Source: Caulobacter henricii (GTDB lineage: Bacteria; Pseudomonadota; Alphaproteobacteria; Caulobacterales; Caulobacteraceae). Taken from it: 64,000 nt of DNA. The position numbers and the translations under genes were made by a program. The stretch is from positions 2,046,001 to 2,110,000 of the forward strand of contig NZ_CP013002.1 in assembly GCF_001414055.1 (NCBI RefSeq), in the 5' to 3' direction. Each line of letters opens with the position of its first letter. The stretch's first letter is position 1. Under the pieces are notes generated by a model, which saw only the letters and a program-made list of their open reading frames with translations, made no database searches and was not told where the DNA came from. Shown here in pieces: positions 17,427-25,627 of the stretch.

Positions 17427-18260
17427 CTAGCCGTTGAACAGCTTGAGGATGATCTGCGGTGCCGAGTTGGCAATCGACAAGGCCTGGGCACCGAGTTGCT
17501 GCTTGACCTGCAGGGCCTGGAGTCGAGCGCTTTCCTTGGCCAGGTCAGCATCGACCAGATTGCCGACGCCGGTTTCCAGAACGTCGGAAAGACGCGCGAT
17601 GAAAGTCTGATGGGCGTCGATCTGCTTGGCCTGGGTGCCGATATTGCCGACCGCCTGGTTCACGGCCCCCATGGTGGCGTCCAGCCGCGTCAGGACGCCG
17701 GTGGCATTGGTCACATTGAGAATGTCGTCAGTCGCCGACAGCGTATTGATCGTGCCACCAAATGACAGATTCTGCAGGTTCAGGGTAATTGCAGCCACGG
17801 CATCGGCGTCTGCAAGGAACGAAACATCGGTCGCCAGGCTGCCGTTCAGCAGATTCGCGCCGTCAAAGGTCGCGCTGGAAAGCACCTGGTTGAGATTCTT
17901 GATCAGCCCCTGGAAGTCGGCGTTCAAGGCCTCGCGAGACTTGGTGGTCAAGGAGGTGTCCTTGGCCGCAACGACCTTCTCGCGCATCAGGTTGAGGAGG
18001 TCGGAGACTGATTCGCCGGCCGCCAGGGCCACATCAGCGACGGAGGTGGCGCGGTCGAGACTCATCTTGACGGCGGACAAGGCGTTCATGTCGGCGCGTT
18101 GCGCTTGGGCGATCGACCAAACGGCGGCGTTATCCTGGGCGCTCGAAACAGCCAAACCCGTGTTGATGCGGGTTTGCACACCCTGCATGTCGTCGTTGGT
18201 TCTGTTCAGATTTTGCAGAGCGATCAGCGCGGGCTGATTGGTGTTGACGCTCAGGGTCAT
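17427..18260 (-). CDS. fljJ: flagellin FljJ
   Basis: A 277-residue flagellin. It has the conserved N-terminus [23 protein letters not shown] with RINTGLAVSSAQDNAAVWSIAQ and the C-terminus [34 protein letters not shown], the two coiled-coil regions that build the filament core. The variable centre is short, as in other Caulobacter flagellins. It differs clearly from the two other flagellins in this window (SVNTNQP instead of SINTNSG) and matches the divergent 29-kDa FljJ, found close to the hook. I saw no sigma-54 site close upstream; an inverted repeat with a CtrA-type half-site lies 95-125 bases before the start. Confidence 0.93.
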   Translation of the reverse strand: MTLSVNTNQPALIALQNLNRTNDDMQGVQTRINTGLAVSSAQDNAAVWSIAQAQRADMNALSAVKMSLDRATSVADVALAAGESVSDLLNLMREKVVAAKDTSLTTKSREALNADFQGLIKNLNQVLSSATFDGANLLNGSLATDVSFLADADAVAAITLNLQNLSFGGTINTLSATDDILNVTNATGVLTRLDATMGAVNQAVGNIGTQAKQIDAHQTFIARLSDVLETGVGNLVDADLAKESARLQALQVKQQLGAQALSIANSAPQIILKLFNG

Positions 18261-18354
18261 TCTCGGCCTCCGATCGGAAATTTTTTCCGGGATTGGTCCG
18301 CACGCCTCATGGCGAGCGAGCCCTCACGGAACCGACCGTAGGATCAGAAGGTAA

Positions 18355-18384
18355 GGTTATGGTTAACGGAAATAAACCATAACC
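18355..18384. promoter_or_regulatory. inverted repeat with CtrA-like half-sites
   Basis: GGTTATGG (18355-18362) and CCATAACC (18377-18384) form an exact 8-base inverted repeat with a 14-base AT-rich centre. ATGGTTAAC (18359-18367) is, on the minus strand, GTTAACCAT, the CtrA half-site. It lies upstream of fljJ and after flaG. The same nonamer recurs upstream of flmG/flbT. Confidence 0.5.
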
Positions 18385-18436
18385 GGATCGCCCCGCGGCG
18401 CGCCGCCGCAGGGGAGGAAGAGGCAAAAGGGCCGCC

Positions 18437-18751
18437 TCAGGTCAGGCCGTCATACACCGCGCCAGGGTCATAGCTGGCCGCATGCTTGAGCTTCAGCACG
18501 TCTTCTCGCGGTAGGACCTGGAGGGTCTCTCCCGTTCGACGGTCTACAGTCTTGTAGATGAAGGCCCCACTGTCCTCGTCCTGTTCGATGACGAGGCGAA
18601 GATCGCCGGGCTGATGTTCCACAGGAGCATCTTTTCGCGCTTCTGAAACGCCGACATCGCCCGCGGAGGTCTCCGGGGCGTTCAACTTTGTATAGGGGCT
18701 CGTTGGAACCGGGTCGGCTGCGGGGGCCGACAGAGCGGCTTTGGTTTCCAT
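18437..18751 (-). CDS. flaG: FlaG family flagellar protein
   Basis: A 104-residue FlaG-type protein. The N-terminal half is low-complexity and polar, and the C-terminal half has the conserved LRLVIEQDEDSGAFIYKTVDRRTGETLQVLPREDVLKLKH (about 50-90), the FlaG domain seen between flagellin genes in many bacteria. FlaG influences filament length or flagellin assembly; its mechanism is not settled. The start at ATG 18751 has AAGGAGAG immediately before it, a short spacing. It lies between two flagellin genes on the same strand. Confidence 0.9.
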   Translation of the reverse strand: METKAALSAPAADPVPTSPYTKLNAPETSAGDVGVSEARKDAPVEHQPGDLRLVIEQDEDSGAFIYKTVDRRTGETLQVLPREDVLKLKHAASYDPGAVYDGLT

Positions 18752-18831
18752 CTCTCCTTGCGCCAGCGCCTGCGCGGCGGCGTCCTCTGGTGGTGCGGGT
18801 TCTCCTCGCCTTCAGGCCTGAATGAGACGGA

Positions 18832-18854
18832 GGCGGACCAGACCCTGGCCCGCC
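18832..18854 (-). terminator. possible terminator after FljK-type flagellin gene
   Basis: On the minus strand GGCGG-G-CCAG/CTGG-T-CCGCC forms an imperfect GC-rich stem 12 bases past the stop codon of the flagellin at 18866. The following TCCGTCTC is a weak T run, so termination may be partial. Confidence 0.45.
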
Positions 18855-18865
18855 TCCCCTACTCC

Positions 18866-19687
18866 TTAACGGAACAGGCTCAGGATCGATGACGAAGCTT
18901 GGTTGGCAATCGACAGTGCCTGCACGCCCAGCTGTTGCTTGGTTTGCAGCGACTGCAGCTTGGCGCTTTCCTTGGCCAGGTCAGCGTCAACCAGGTTGCC
19001 CACGCCGGCATCCAGGCTGTCCTGCAGCTTGCCGACGAAGGTCAGGTGGGTGTCCAGGCCGACTGAGCTTGTGCCCAGCGAAGCCAGCTTGTTGGTCGCC
19101 GTCTGCAGGGCCGTGGACACTGTGGTGATCATGGTCTTGGCAGCAGTGGCGTCAGCAAAGGTCGAGGTGGTCGTCAGGCCGATGCCGGCCAGCGACAGGG
19201 TCTTGGCGGTGACCGTAAAGCCCGAACCATCCGAGTTGGCCAGGAAGGTCAGCTTGGTGGTGGTTCCGTCAGCGATGCTGACGCCGTTGAACTTGGCGTT
19301 GGTGGCCGCCTTGGTGATCTGGTCACGCAGCGACTCGAAGTCGGCCTTCAACGCGTTGAAGCTGGCGGTATTGAGCGAGGTGTCAGACGCTGCGAGCGCC
19401 TTTTCCTTCATCTTGCCCAGCAGGTCGGTGATGGTGTCGCCGGCGGCCAGGGCCACGTCGATGGTCGACTGGCCGCGCTGCAGCGAGTCCTTGACCGAAT
19501 TCAATGAGGAGGCCGTGGAGGACTGGTTCTTGGCCGTCGCCCAGATCGCGCCATTGTCCTTCGCACTCCCCACCTTCTTGCCGGTGTTGATGCGTTGCTG
19601 GACGGTCGCGAGCTCCGAATTGGTGGAGTTCAGGTTTTGCAGCGCGATCAGCGCGCCGCTGTTCGTGTTGATGCTATTCAGCGCCAT
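18866..19687 (-). CDS. fljK: flagellin FljK-like
   Basis: A 273-residue filament flagellin with the conserved ends [26 protein letters not shown] and [34 protein letters not shown]. It is very like the neighbouring flagellin at 19954-20772 over its whole length, including the central [32 protein letters not shown] block, so the pair arose by duplication. By order and similarity it corresponds to FljK, the main 25-kDa filament subunit of Caulobacter, though FljK and FljL cannot be told apart without alignment. Upstream are a sigma-54 promoter (19761-19775) and enhancer-like repeats. The leader of about 63 bases is where FlbT would act. Confidence 0.9.
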   Translation of the reverse strand: MALNSINTNSGALIALQNLNSTNSELATVQQRINTGKKVGSAKDNGAIWATAKNQSSTASSLNSVKDSLQRGQSTIDVALAAGDTITDLLGKMKEKALAASDTSLNTASFNALKADFESLRDQITKAATNAKFNGVSIADGTTTKLTFLANSDGSGFTVTAKTLSLAGIGLTTTSTFADATAAKTMITTVSTALQTATNKLASLGTSSVGLDTHLTFVGKLQDSLDAGVGNLVDADLAKESAKLQSLQTKQQLGVQALSIANQASSSILSLFR

Positions 19688-19760
19688 AACGACTTTTCCT
19701 TTTCAAGGTGGTCCGACGTCATTTTGACTGCCGGGAGCTTTTTGCTCAGGTCGGTGGGAA

Positions 19761-19775
19761 GCAATGACCGGGCCA
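19761..19775 (-). promoter_or_regulatory. sigma-54 promoter of fljK
   Basis: On the minus strand TGGCCCGGTCATTGC matches TGGCAC-N5-TTGC, with exact GG-N10-GC spacing. It would start transcription about 62 bases before the flagellin start codon. Confidence 0.88.
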
Positions 19776-19846
19776 AACTTGCCGCCCAAGCAACGTGCGC
19801 CAAGAGCTTGAAAAATAAGCGTTATAGGTCCATTTACGACAGCAGC

Positions 19847-19907
19847 CCCCGGCAATTTCTGCCGGGGGCTGCTGTCGTGGGCAAATTCTGCCGGGCAATT
19901 GATGCCC
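19847..19907. promoter_or_regulatory. FlbD ftr-type enhancer repeats of fljK
   Basis: Three related elements lie 100-155 bases upstream of the predicted fljK start site: CCCGGCAGAAATTGCCGGG (within 19847-19867), CCCGGCAGAATTTGCCC (19879-19895), both read on the minus strand, and GGGCAATTGATGCCC (19893-19907). Repeated CCCGGCA...TTGCC palindromes at about -100 suit binding of FlbD, the NtrC-type activator of Caulobacter sigma-54 flagellar promoters. The first element is inside a 19-bp perfect stem (19836-19854 with 19860-19878). Confidence 0.6.
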
Positions 19908-19919
19908 TGAAAAGGAGGC

Positions 19920-19945
19920 GCCGGGCGACCCGAAGGTCGCCCGGC
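19920..19945 (-). terminator. intrinsic terminator of fljL
   Basis: On the minus strand a perfect 11-bp GC-rich stem (19920-19930 with 19935-19945) with a CGAA/TTCG loop is followed by GCCTCCTTTTC. It begins 9 bases past the flagellin stop codon. Confidence 0.85.
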
Positions 19946-19953
19946 TTATCGGA

Positions 19954-20772
19954 TCACTTGAACAACGACAGGATCGACTGCGGCGTCTGATTGGCGATCG
20001 ACAGGGCCTGCACTCCCAGCTGCTGCTTGGTCTGCAGCGACTGAAGCTTGGCACTTTCCTTCGCCAGATCCGCATCGACCAGATTGCCAACACCCGCTTC
20101 CAGGCTGTCTTGCAGCTTGCCAACGAAGGTCAGGTGCGTGTCCAGACCGACAGAGTTGGTGCCCAGCGACGACAGCTTGTTGGTCGCAGTGGTGAGAGCA
20201 GTCGTGATCGTGGCAATCATCGTCTTGGCCGTGGCAGCATCCGTGAAGGTCGAGCCGGCCGCCAAACCGATGCCGACGAGCGACAGGGTCTTGGACGCCA
20301 CGGTGAAACCACCACCATCAGCATTGGCCAGGAAGGTCAGCGACGCCGTGGTGCCATCAGCCAGGCTGACACCGTTGAACTTGGCGTTCGTGGCCGCCTT
20401 GGTGATCTGGTCACGCAGCGACTCGAAGTCTGCCTTCAGGGCGTTGAAGCTTGCCGTGTTCAGCGAGGTGTCGGAAGCGGCTAGGGCCTTTTCCTTCATC
20501 TTGCTGAGCAGATCAGTGATCGTGTCGCCAGCTGCGAGCGCCACATCGATCGTCGACTGACCGCGTTGGAGCGAGTCCTTCACGGAGTTCAACGAGCTCG
20601 AGCTGGAGCTCTGCATTTTTGACATCGACCAGATCGCGCCATTGTCCTTGGCGTTGGCGACCTTCTTGCCGGTGTTGATGCGGCCTTGGGTTGTTGAGAG
20701 CTCCGAGTTGGTCGAGTTGAGGTTTTGCAGTGCGATAAGCGCACCACTGTTGGTGTTGATTGAGTTCATCAT
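19954..20772 (-). CDS. fljL: flagellin FljL-like
   Basis: A 272-residue filament flagellin, near-duplicate of the fljK-type gene downstream, with N-terminus [25 protein letters not shown] and C-terminus [17 protein letters not shown]. Differences cluster in residues about 25-60 and 140-200, the more surface-exposed parts. The start could be ATG 20772 or the adjacent ATG 20769. A sigma-54 promoter at 20843-20857 gives a leader of about 60 bases containing a GCCGG/CCGGC hairpin. It lies just after flaF on the same strand, in the order typical for the Caulobacter flagellin cluster. FljL is the 27-kDa flagellin in Caulobacter. Confidence 0.9.
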   Translation of the reverse strand: MMNSINTNSGALIALQNLNSTNSELSTTQGRINTGKKVANAKDNGAIWSMSKMQSSSSSSLNSVKDSLQRGQSTIDVALAAGDTITDLLSKMKEKALAASDTSLNTASFNALKADFESLRDQITKAATNAKFNGVSLADGTTASLTFLANADGGGFTVASKTLSLVGIGLAAGSTFTDAATAKTMIATITTALTTATNKLSSLGTNSVGLDTHLTFVGKLQDSLEAGVGNLVDADLAKESAKLQSLQTKQQLGVQALSIANQTPQSILSLFK

Positions 20773-20842
20773 GGGTCACCTACCGTTTTGGTCGGATTTC
20801 TCCGGCGCGAGCCGGCTGGGCGTTTTGCCTGCAGCGACCATC

Positions 20843-20857
20843 GCAAGGGGCGGGCCA
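20843..20857 (-). promoter_or_regulatory. sigma-54 promoter of fljL
   Basis: On the minus strand TGGCCCGCCCCTTGC has GG-N10-GC spacing and TTGC at -12. It is 71 bases upstream of the flagellin start codon. Confidence 0.88.
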
Positions 20858-20931
20858 CTCGCAGACCCATGTGACCAGATTTTAAGTCAATGATTTTATT
20901 GAACTATAGCCCAGCCAAGCTCCAAAACGAA

Positions 20932-20964
20932 GCCGCCCGGCGAATGCAAGATTCGCCGGGCGGC
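20932..20964 (-). terminator. terminator of flbT-flaF, possibly also enhancer of fljL
   Basis: A perfect 14-bp stem (20932-20945 with 20951-20964) lies 41 bases past the flaF stop codon and is followed on the minus strand by TTCGTTTTGG. Its arms, CCCGGCGAAT and ATTCGCCGGG, also resemble the ftr-type repeats of fljK and sit about 117 bases upstream of the predicted fljL start site, so a double role is possible. Confidence 0.65.
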
Positions 20965-21004
20965 AGGAACTTCCTAAACAGCTGGGCAATTGGCGCCTGA
21001 GGGA

Positions 21005-21367
21005 TCAGCCCCCCTCGACGCGCCCCGCCAGACCCTGCATGATCGTGCGATTGATATCGATCAGCGGTTCGAAATCCTCTTCCTTGCGCATGACCGCACT
21101 GGAATGGCGCCCGACCCAAAGGCTCAGGGAAATGATGCTCGCCCGCAATTCGGGTGCCAGGGCGTTTTCAGGCAAGGAACAGTCGGTGGCCATCGCCGAC
21201 CAGACGCGGCGATTCCAGTCCAGCGCATCGATCCGCTTGGCAATATCGTCTTCGGGAGACTGAGCCGCGTCCATAAGGGCGCGAGTCACCTGTCCGAAGA
21301 GGCGATATTCCAGTTCACGCGGATTTTCAGCCCTCGTCGCCGCCTGCTGATAGGCTCGAAGAGACAT
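21005..21367 (-). CDS. flaF: flagellar biosynthesis regulator FlaF
   Basis: A 120-residue FlaF protein, starting [32 protein letters not shown] and containing [16 protein letters not shown] and [25 protein letters not shown], all family-typical. In Caulobacter FlaF is needed for flagellin synthesis and secretion and acts against FlbT. Length is normal. Its start lies inside flbT: the frames overlap by 41 bases, so the two are translated from one mRNA and probably coupled. A strong hairpin follows. Confidence 0.95.
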   Translation of the reverse strand: MSLRAYQQAATRAENPRELEYRLFGQVTRALMDAAQSPEDDIAKRIDALDWNRRVWSAMATDCSLPENALAPELRASIISLSLWVGRHSSAVMRKEEDFEPLIDINRTIMQGLAGRVEGG

Positions 21368-21752
21368 GCCCCAACCTCTCGTCTTCGTACTCGATCAATT
21401 TTCGGCTCAACATGAGCGCCTTGTAGTATTCCCGCGCCATGACGTGCTTTGAAATCGCAATGCAATCTGCAAGCACGGCCGGGTTGCGCACCACGCTCAT
21501 GAACTCGTTCAGGCGCGTGGCGAAGTCTTCGTAGAACCGTTCAGCGACACTCTCTTCAAGGTACATCATCATGACGGGGAAGTAGATGCGACGCGATGGC
21601 GTCGTCACCTGATCCAGCTGCATGATATCCTTCTCTCGAAGGACGGAGGCCTTGTTCTGGAGCACGAGAACGCCGCGTCGGTCGCCATTCTGGACGACCG
21701 CGCCATTCAAAACGAACTTCTCGCCGGGCTTCAGCGAAAGCTTCAAAGGCAC
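21327..21752 (-). CDS. flbT: flagellin mRNA repressor FlbT
   Basis: A 141-residue FlbT protein, which binds the 5' leader of flagellin mRNA and promotes its decay until the hook is complete. Family features include [27 protein letters not shown] at the N-terminus, [13 protein letters not shown] and [19 protein letters not shown] near the end. The start is GTG 21752 with AAGGGAG upstream. It overlaps flaF by 41 bases and is divergent from flmG, sharing a 186-base promoter region with a CtrA-type half-site. Confidence 0.96.
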   Translation of the reverse strand: MPLKLSLKPGEKFVLNGAVVQNGDRRGVLVLQNKASVLREKDIMQLDQVTTPSRRIYFPVMMMYLEESVAERFYEDFATRLNEFMSVVRNPAVLADCIAISKHVMAREYYKALMLSRKLIEYEDERLGHVSSSLSAGGDEG

Positions 21753-21907
21753 GTTATGCCGCTCCCTTTTGCAATCGCCACGACAGCCCGGTCCGCCAGG
21801 ATTAGCGGGTCAGAAGAAAGCTATGACGGATCGGGTTAACACCGTCTTGCTGGCCCTGTGACCGTGAGCCGCAGCTTAGGACTCAGTTAAGCATACTGCC
21901 TCACAGG

Positions 21908-21916
21908 ATGGTTAAC
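21908..21916. promoter_or_regulatory. CtrA-type half-site in flbT/flmG promoter region
   Basis: ATGGTTAAC reads GTTAACCAT on the minus strand, the half-site bound by CtrA. It is 23 bases before the flmG start codon. Two further TTAA-containing motifs are close by (GGTTAACACC near 21832, AGTTAAGCAT near 21888), as expected of a cell-cycle-controlled flagellar promoter. Confidence 0.5.
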
Positions 21917-21938
21917 TCCAAACCTGCAAGGCTCAACC

Positions 21939-23747
21939 ATGTCCCGCAAACGCGCCCTTGAAGGCTCTGGAAGTTCGCTGGCCCAGCAGGAAGTCACGGC
22001 GGCGGCGATCGTCCAGCGCGGGATCGCCGGGACGACCATGGGAGACTCGGCCTCCGCAGAAGCTCTCGCCCGGCTGGACCGCGCCGCCAAGGAACTGAAA
22101 AACCGCGAAACAGCCCGTCTGCTCGGCGAAGCAATCGCCGCCATTCATGCTCGCGACTTTCAGAAAGCCGACACCCTGGCCCTGGCCGTGCTCGAGAAGG
22201 ACGAACGTCAGGGGGTCGCCTGGCATGTCCTGGCAATCGCCCGCGAAAAGAACGGCGACTTTGTTTCCTCGATGCGCGCCTATGAGGCAGCGCTGCAGCT
22301 CTTGCCGGACCACGGTCCGGTCGCCGGGGATCTGGGCCGACTGGCCTACCGCATGGATATGCCGGAGCTGGCCGCGAAATTCTTCGCCCACTACCGATTG
22401 GCACGACCCGACTGCGTCGAGGCGACCAACAACCTTGCCTGCGCCCTGCGCGATCTCAACCAATGCGCCGAGGCCATCGACATACTTCGCCCGGCCATCA
22501 TGGCCGACCAAGGCCAGCCCATCCTGTGGAATACGCTGGGCACGGTGATGTGCAGCCTGGGTGACGGCCAGCAGGCCCTGACCTTCTTTGATGAGGCGCT
22601 CCGGCTCGCGCCATCGTTCGGCAAGGGCTACCACAATCGTTCCTATGCCCGTCTCGACCTGGGTGATGTCCCGGGTGCCCTGGCCGACTGCGAAGCGGCC
22701 ATTGCCCACGCCGAGTCCGTCGAGGACCTGGCCATGATGCAGTTCGCCCGCTCAACCATCCTGCTCTGTCTTGGCCGGGTCAGCGAAGGCTGGGCGGCCT
22801 ATGAGTCTCGCTTTTCACACGATCTTTCCGACGCGCCGCGCTTCCTGATCGATGCGCCGCGCTGGTCAGCCGACCAGTCCCTGACTGGAAAGCGCATGTT
22901 GATCTGCGCAGAACAGGGTCTGGGCGACGAAGTCATGTTCGCCAATCTGTTGCCGGACATCATCGAGGCAATTGGCCCGGAAGGCTCACTTTCAATTGCC
23001 GTCGAACACCGGCTGATCCCGCTGTTCCAGCGCTCGTTCCCCGACGCCGAAGTGACAGCCCATCGTACGGTCGCCTTTGAGGGACGCGTACGACGTACGG
23101 CACCTAAAGTTTCAGACTGGAGCAAGATCGACCTCTGGGCACCGATCGGCTCGCTGCTGCCCGTTCTGCGCCCGAGCATCGAGTCGTTCCCGAAGCGCCC
23201 CAGCTTCCTGAAAGCCGACCCGGCCCGCATCGCCCACTGGCAGCAGCAACTGGAAGCCGCCCCCCAGGGCCCAAAGGTCGGGCTGCTCTGGAAAAGCCTG
23301 AAGCTGAACGGCGAGCGTGCGCGCCAATTCTCGCCCTTTGACCTGTGGCACCCGGTCTTGCAGACGCCCGGCGTCACCTTCGTCAATCTGCAGTATGGCG
23401 ATTGCGAAGAGGAAATCGCCTACGCCAGGGATGAGCTGGGCGTCGAGATCTGGCAGCCGGAAGGCATCGACCTGAAAAAGGACCTCGACGATGTCGCGGC
23501 TCTCTGCTGTGCCATGGACCTGATCATCGGCTTCTCCAATGCGACGATTAACCTGGCAGGAGCCTGCGGGGCCAAGGTCTGGCAGATCAGTGGCGCGGCA
23601 TCCTGGACGCGCCTCGGCACAGACAGCCTGCCCTGGTATCCGCAGATCCGCTGCTTCTCGTCATCGGACTACTATGACTGGTCACCGACGATGAATGAGG
23701 TGGCCCAGGCCTTGGCCGACACCTATTCGGGGCAGGCGCCGAACTAA
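21939..23747 (+). CDS. flmG: flagellin glycosyltransferase FlmG (TPR plus GT domain)
   Basis: A 602-residue protein. Residues about 55-270 are TPR repeats (for example ILWNTLGTVMCSLGDGQQALTFFDEALRLAPS followed by a second unit), which bind substrate flagellins. Residues about 300-590 form a GT-B-like glycosyltransferase domain with LICAEQGLGDEVMFANLLPD, VGLLWKSLKLNG and FSNATINLAGACGAKVWQI. This layout is that of Caulobacter FlmG, which transfers pseudaminic acid to flagellins before assembly. It is divergent from flbT, and flmH in the same cluster supplies the sugar pathway. The ribosome site is weak (CAAGG). Confidence 0.92.
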   Translation: MSRKRALEGSGSSLAQQEVTAAAIVQRGIAGTTMGDSASAEALARLDRAAKELKNRETARLLGEAIAAIHARDFQKADTLALAVLEKDERQGVAWHVLAIAREKNGDFVSSMRAYEAALQLLPDHGPVAGDLGRLAYRMDMPELAAKFFAHYRLARPDCVEATNNLACALRDLNQCAEAIDILRPAIMADQGQPILWNTLGTVMCSLGDGQQALTFFDEALRLAPSFGKGYHNRSYARLDLGDVPGALADCEAAIAHAESVEDLAMMQFARSTILLCLGRVSEGWAAYESRFSHDLSDAPRFLIDAPRWSADQSLTGKRMLICAEQGLGDEVMFANLLPDIIEAIGPEGSLSIAVEHRLIPLFQRSFPDAEVTAHRTVAFEGRVRRTAPKVSDWSKIDLWAPIGSLLPVLRPSIESFPKRPSFLKADPARIAHWQQQLEAAPQGPKVGLLWKSLKLNGERARQFSPFDLWHPVLQTPGVTFVNLQYGDCEEEIAYARDELGVEIWQPEGIDLKKDLDDVAALCCAMDLIIGFSNATINLAGACGAKVWQISGAASWTRLGTDSLPWYPQIRCFSSSDYYDWSPTMNEVAQALADTYSGQAPN

Positions 23748-23867
23748 GGGTTTCGGGACATTCCGGTTTCAATTCCAGACGCTCTTGCCAAGCGCGCGCC
23801 GCCCGGTAGTTTGAACATCTGATTTGAACACTTGTTCGAGACCGGATCGATCCGGCAGAGGGTGGGT

Positions 23868-24737
23868 ATGAGCCAGCGCTTTGAAGGCACTTCCGACTAT
23901 GTCGCCACTGACGACCTCAAGGTCGCGGTCAATGCCTCCGTGGCGCTAGAACGTCCGCTCCTGATCAAGGGCGAGCCGGGCACCGGCAAGACGGTTCTCG
24001 CCTACGAAGTGGCCAAGGCCATGGGCGCGCCGCTGCTGACCTGGCACATCAAGTCGACGACCAAGGCCCATCAGGGCCTCTACGAATATGACGCCGTCAC
24101 CCGTCTGCGCGACAGCCAGCTGGGCGATGAGCGGGTCAAGGACGTCAAAAACTACATCAAGAAGGGCAAGCTCTGGGAGGCTTTCGAAAGCCCGGTGCGC
24201 CCCGTCCTGCTGATCGACGAGATCGACAAGGCCGACATCGAATTCCCCAACGATCTGCTGCAAGAGCTCGATCGCATGGAGTTCTATGTCTACGAAACCG
24301 GTGAGACGATCGCGGCCAAGGTCCGCCCGATCATCATCATCACGTCCAACAACGAGAAGGAACTGCCGGACGCCTTCCTGCGGCGCTGCTTCTTCCACTA
24401 TATCCGCTTCCCCGAGGAAGCGACGATGCAGGCCATCATCGATGTCCACTATCCCGGCATCAAGCAGAAGCTGGTCTCTGAGGCCCTGCGCATCTTCTAC
24501 GACATGCGCAAGGTGCCGGGACTGAAGAAGAAACCCTCAACCTCGGAACTGCTCGACTGGTTGAAGCTGCTGATGGTCGAGGACATCGACGAGAGCCTGC
24601 TGCGCGAGAAGGATCCGACCAAGCTGATCCCGCCCCTGCACGGAGCGCTCCTGAAGAACGAACAGGATGTCCATCTGTTCGAACGCCTGGCCTTCCTGGC
24701 CCGGCGTGAGGGGGCCGGCGGTCGACCGGGGCAGTAA
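23868..24737 (+). CDS. MoxR-family AAA+ ATPase
   Basis: A 289-residue AAA+ ATPase. Walker A GEPGTGKT is at 35-42, Walker B VLLIDEID at 113-120, and IIITSNNEKELPDAFLRRCFFHYIRFP supplies sensor 1 and the arginine finger. These proteins usually serve as chaperones for a von Willebrand factor A partner of the CoxE or CbbO type. No such partner is next to it: the following gene encodes a lipoprotein. I start at ATG 23868, after AGAGGGTGG, not at the in-frame TTG 23832. A direct TTTGAACA repeat lies in the upstream region. Confidence 0.93.
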   Translation: MSQRFEGTSDYVATDDLKVAVNASVALERPLLIKGEPGTGKTVLAYEVAKAMGAPLLTWHIKSTTKAHQGLYEYDAVTRLRDSQLGDERVKDVKNYIKKGKLWEAFESPVRPVLLIDEIDKADIEFPNDLLQELDRMEFYVYETGETIAAKVRPIIIITSNNEKELPDAFLRRCFFHYIRFPEEATMQAIIDVHYPGIKQKLVSEALRIFYDMRKVPGLKKKPSTSELLDWLKLLMVEDIDESLLREKDPTKLIPPLHGALLKNEQDVHLFERLAFLARREGAGGRPGQ

Positions 24738-24809
24738 GGCCTTACCGGGAATTCACTGGACGCGAGTCACGAGCCCCCTCACCTTCCTTGTGAAATCAAA
24801 GGAATGGTC

Positions 24810-25625
24810 ATGCGTCGTTCGACTTGGATCGCCTTGCTCGCCGCCACCAGCGCCCTGGCTATGACGGCCTGTCATCGCAGTGAAACGGACAAGACCGAGA
24901 AGTTTGAGCACCATCGCTCTGGTGAGCCCATTCGGGTAATCAGCAAACTCGACTGCCCGGAAATCCAGGGTGAACTCAAGCGCGTCAGCGTGGCCGCCGA
25001 TGGCCTGTCATGCGCCTATGCTGGCAATGGGGCCGAGGTCAACCTGCGCCTGGTCGCGCTGAACGCCGGCAATGCGGAGGCCGCCCTTGCCCCCATCGAA
25101 GCGGAGCTCAAAACTCTGATGCCTACGGTCAAGCCTGCGGCCGAACCCAAGGCTGGAGACAAGGCCGAACGCAACAAGACCAGCATCCACCTGCCCGGCC
25201 TGAGAATTGATGCCAGCGACAGCGGTGCGGACATCAAGATTGGCCACATCACGATCAACAGCAGCGACGGTGGTGCATCTGAGGTCAAGATCGACAAGAA
25301 CGTCACGGTCAAGGGCGACAGCCACAAGGACAGTGTCAGCATCACCACGTCAGATGGCGAGGATGCCGAGGGTGACGTCAATATCCGGGCCAGCGATGGC
25401 GGTGCCGAGATCCGCCACAGTAAGCGCGGGGACTCGATCCGTTCCACATTGATCCTGGCCAGCGACAAGGCCCCCAGCGGCTATGGCGTCGTCGGCTACG
25501 AGGCCCGCGGCCCCAAGGGGGGACCGCTGGCCGTCGCTACCATCAAGGCCAAGAACCGCAATTCCGGTGACCATGACGTCTTCAAGGACATGAAAGCCCT
25601 GGTGCGCCACAATGTCGGTGGCTGA
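24810..25625 (+). CDS. predicted lipoprotein with Ser-Asp-Gly repeats
   Basis: A 271-residue exported protein: MRRSTWIALLAATSALAMTAC gives a lipobox with Cys21. After a globular part with two cysteines (LDCPEI, GLSCAYA) come beta-strand repeats separated by SDSG/SSDGG/TSDGE/ASDGG turns (about 130-210), a pattern of a small beta-solenoid or of DUF4097-like adhesin domains. I start at ATG 24810, which leaves six bases after AAAGGA; the ATG at 24804 touches it. It follows the MoxR gene by 72 bases. No enzyme motif is visible. The location would be the inner face of the outer membrane or the periplasm. Confidence 0.78.
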   Translation: MRRSTWIALLAATSALAMTACHRSETDKTEKFEHHRSGEPIRVISKLDCPEIQGELKRVSVAADGLSCAYAGNGAEVNLRLVALNAGNAEAALAPIEAELKTLMPTVKPAAEPKAGDKAERNKTSIHLPGLRIDASDSGADIKIGHITINSSDGGASEVKIDKNVTVKGDSHKDSVSITTSDGEDAEGDVNIRASDGGAEIRHSKRGDSIRSTLILASDKAPSGYGVVGYEARGPKGGPLAVATIKAKNRNSGDHDVFKDMKALVRHNVGG

Positions 25626-25627
25626 GA

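Noticed and set aside
19836..19878. 19-bp perfect hairpin as a terminator
   Set aside because: It has no T run on either side and fljL already has a terminator at 19920-19945; position upstream of fljK fits an enhancer better.
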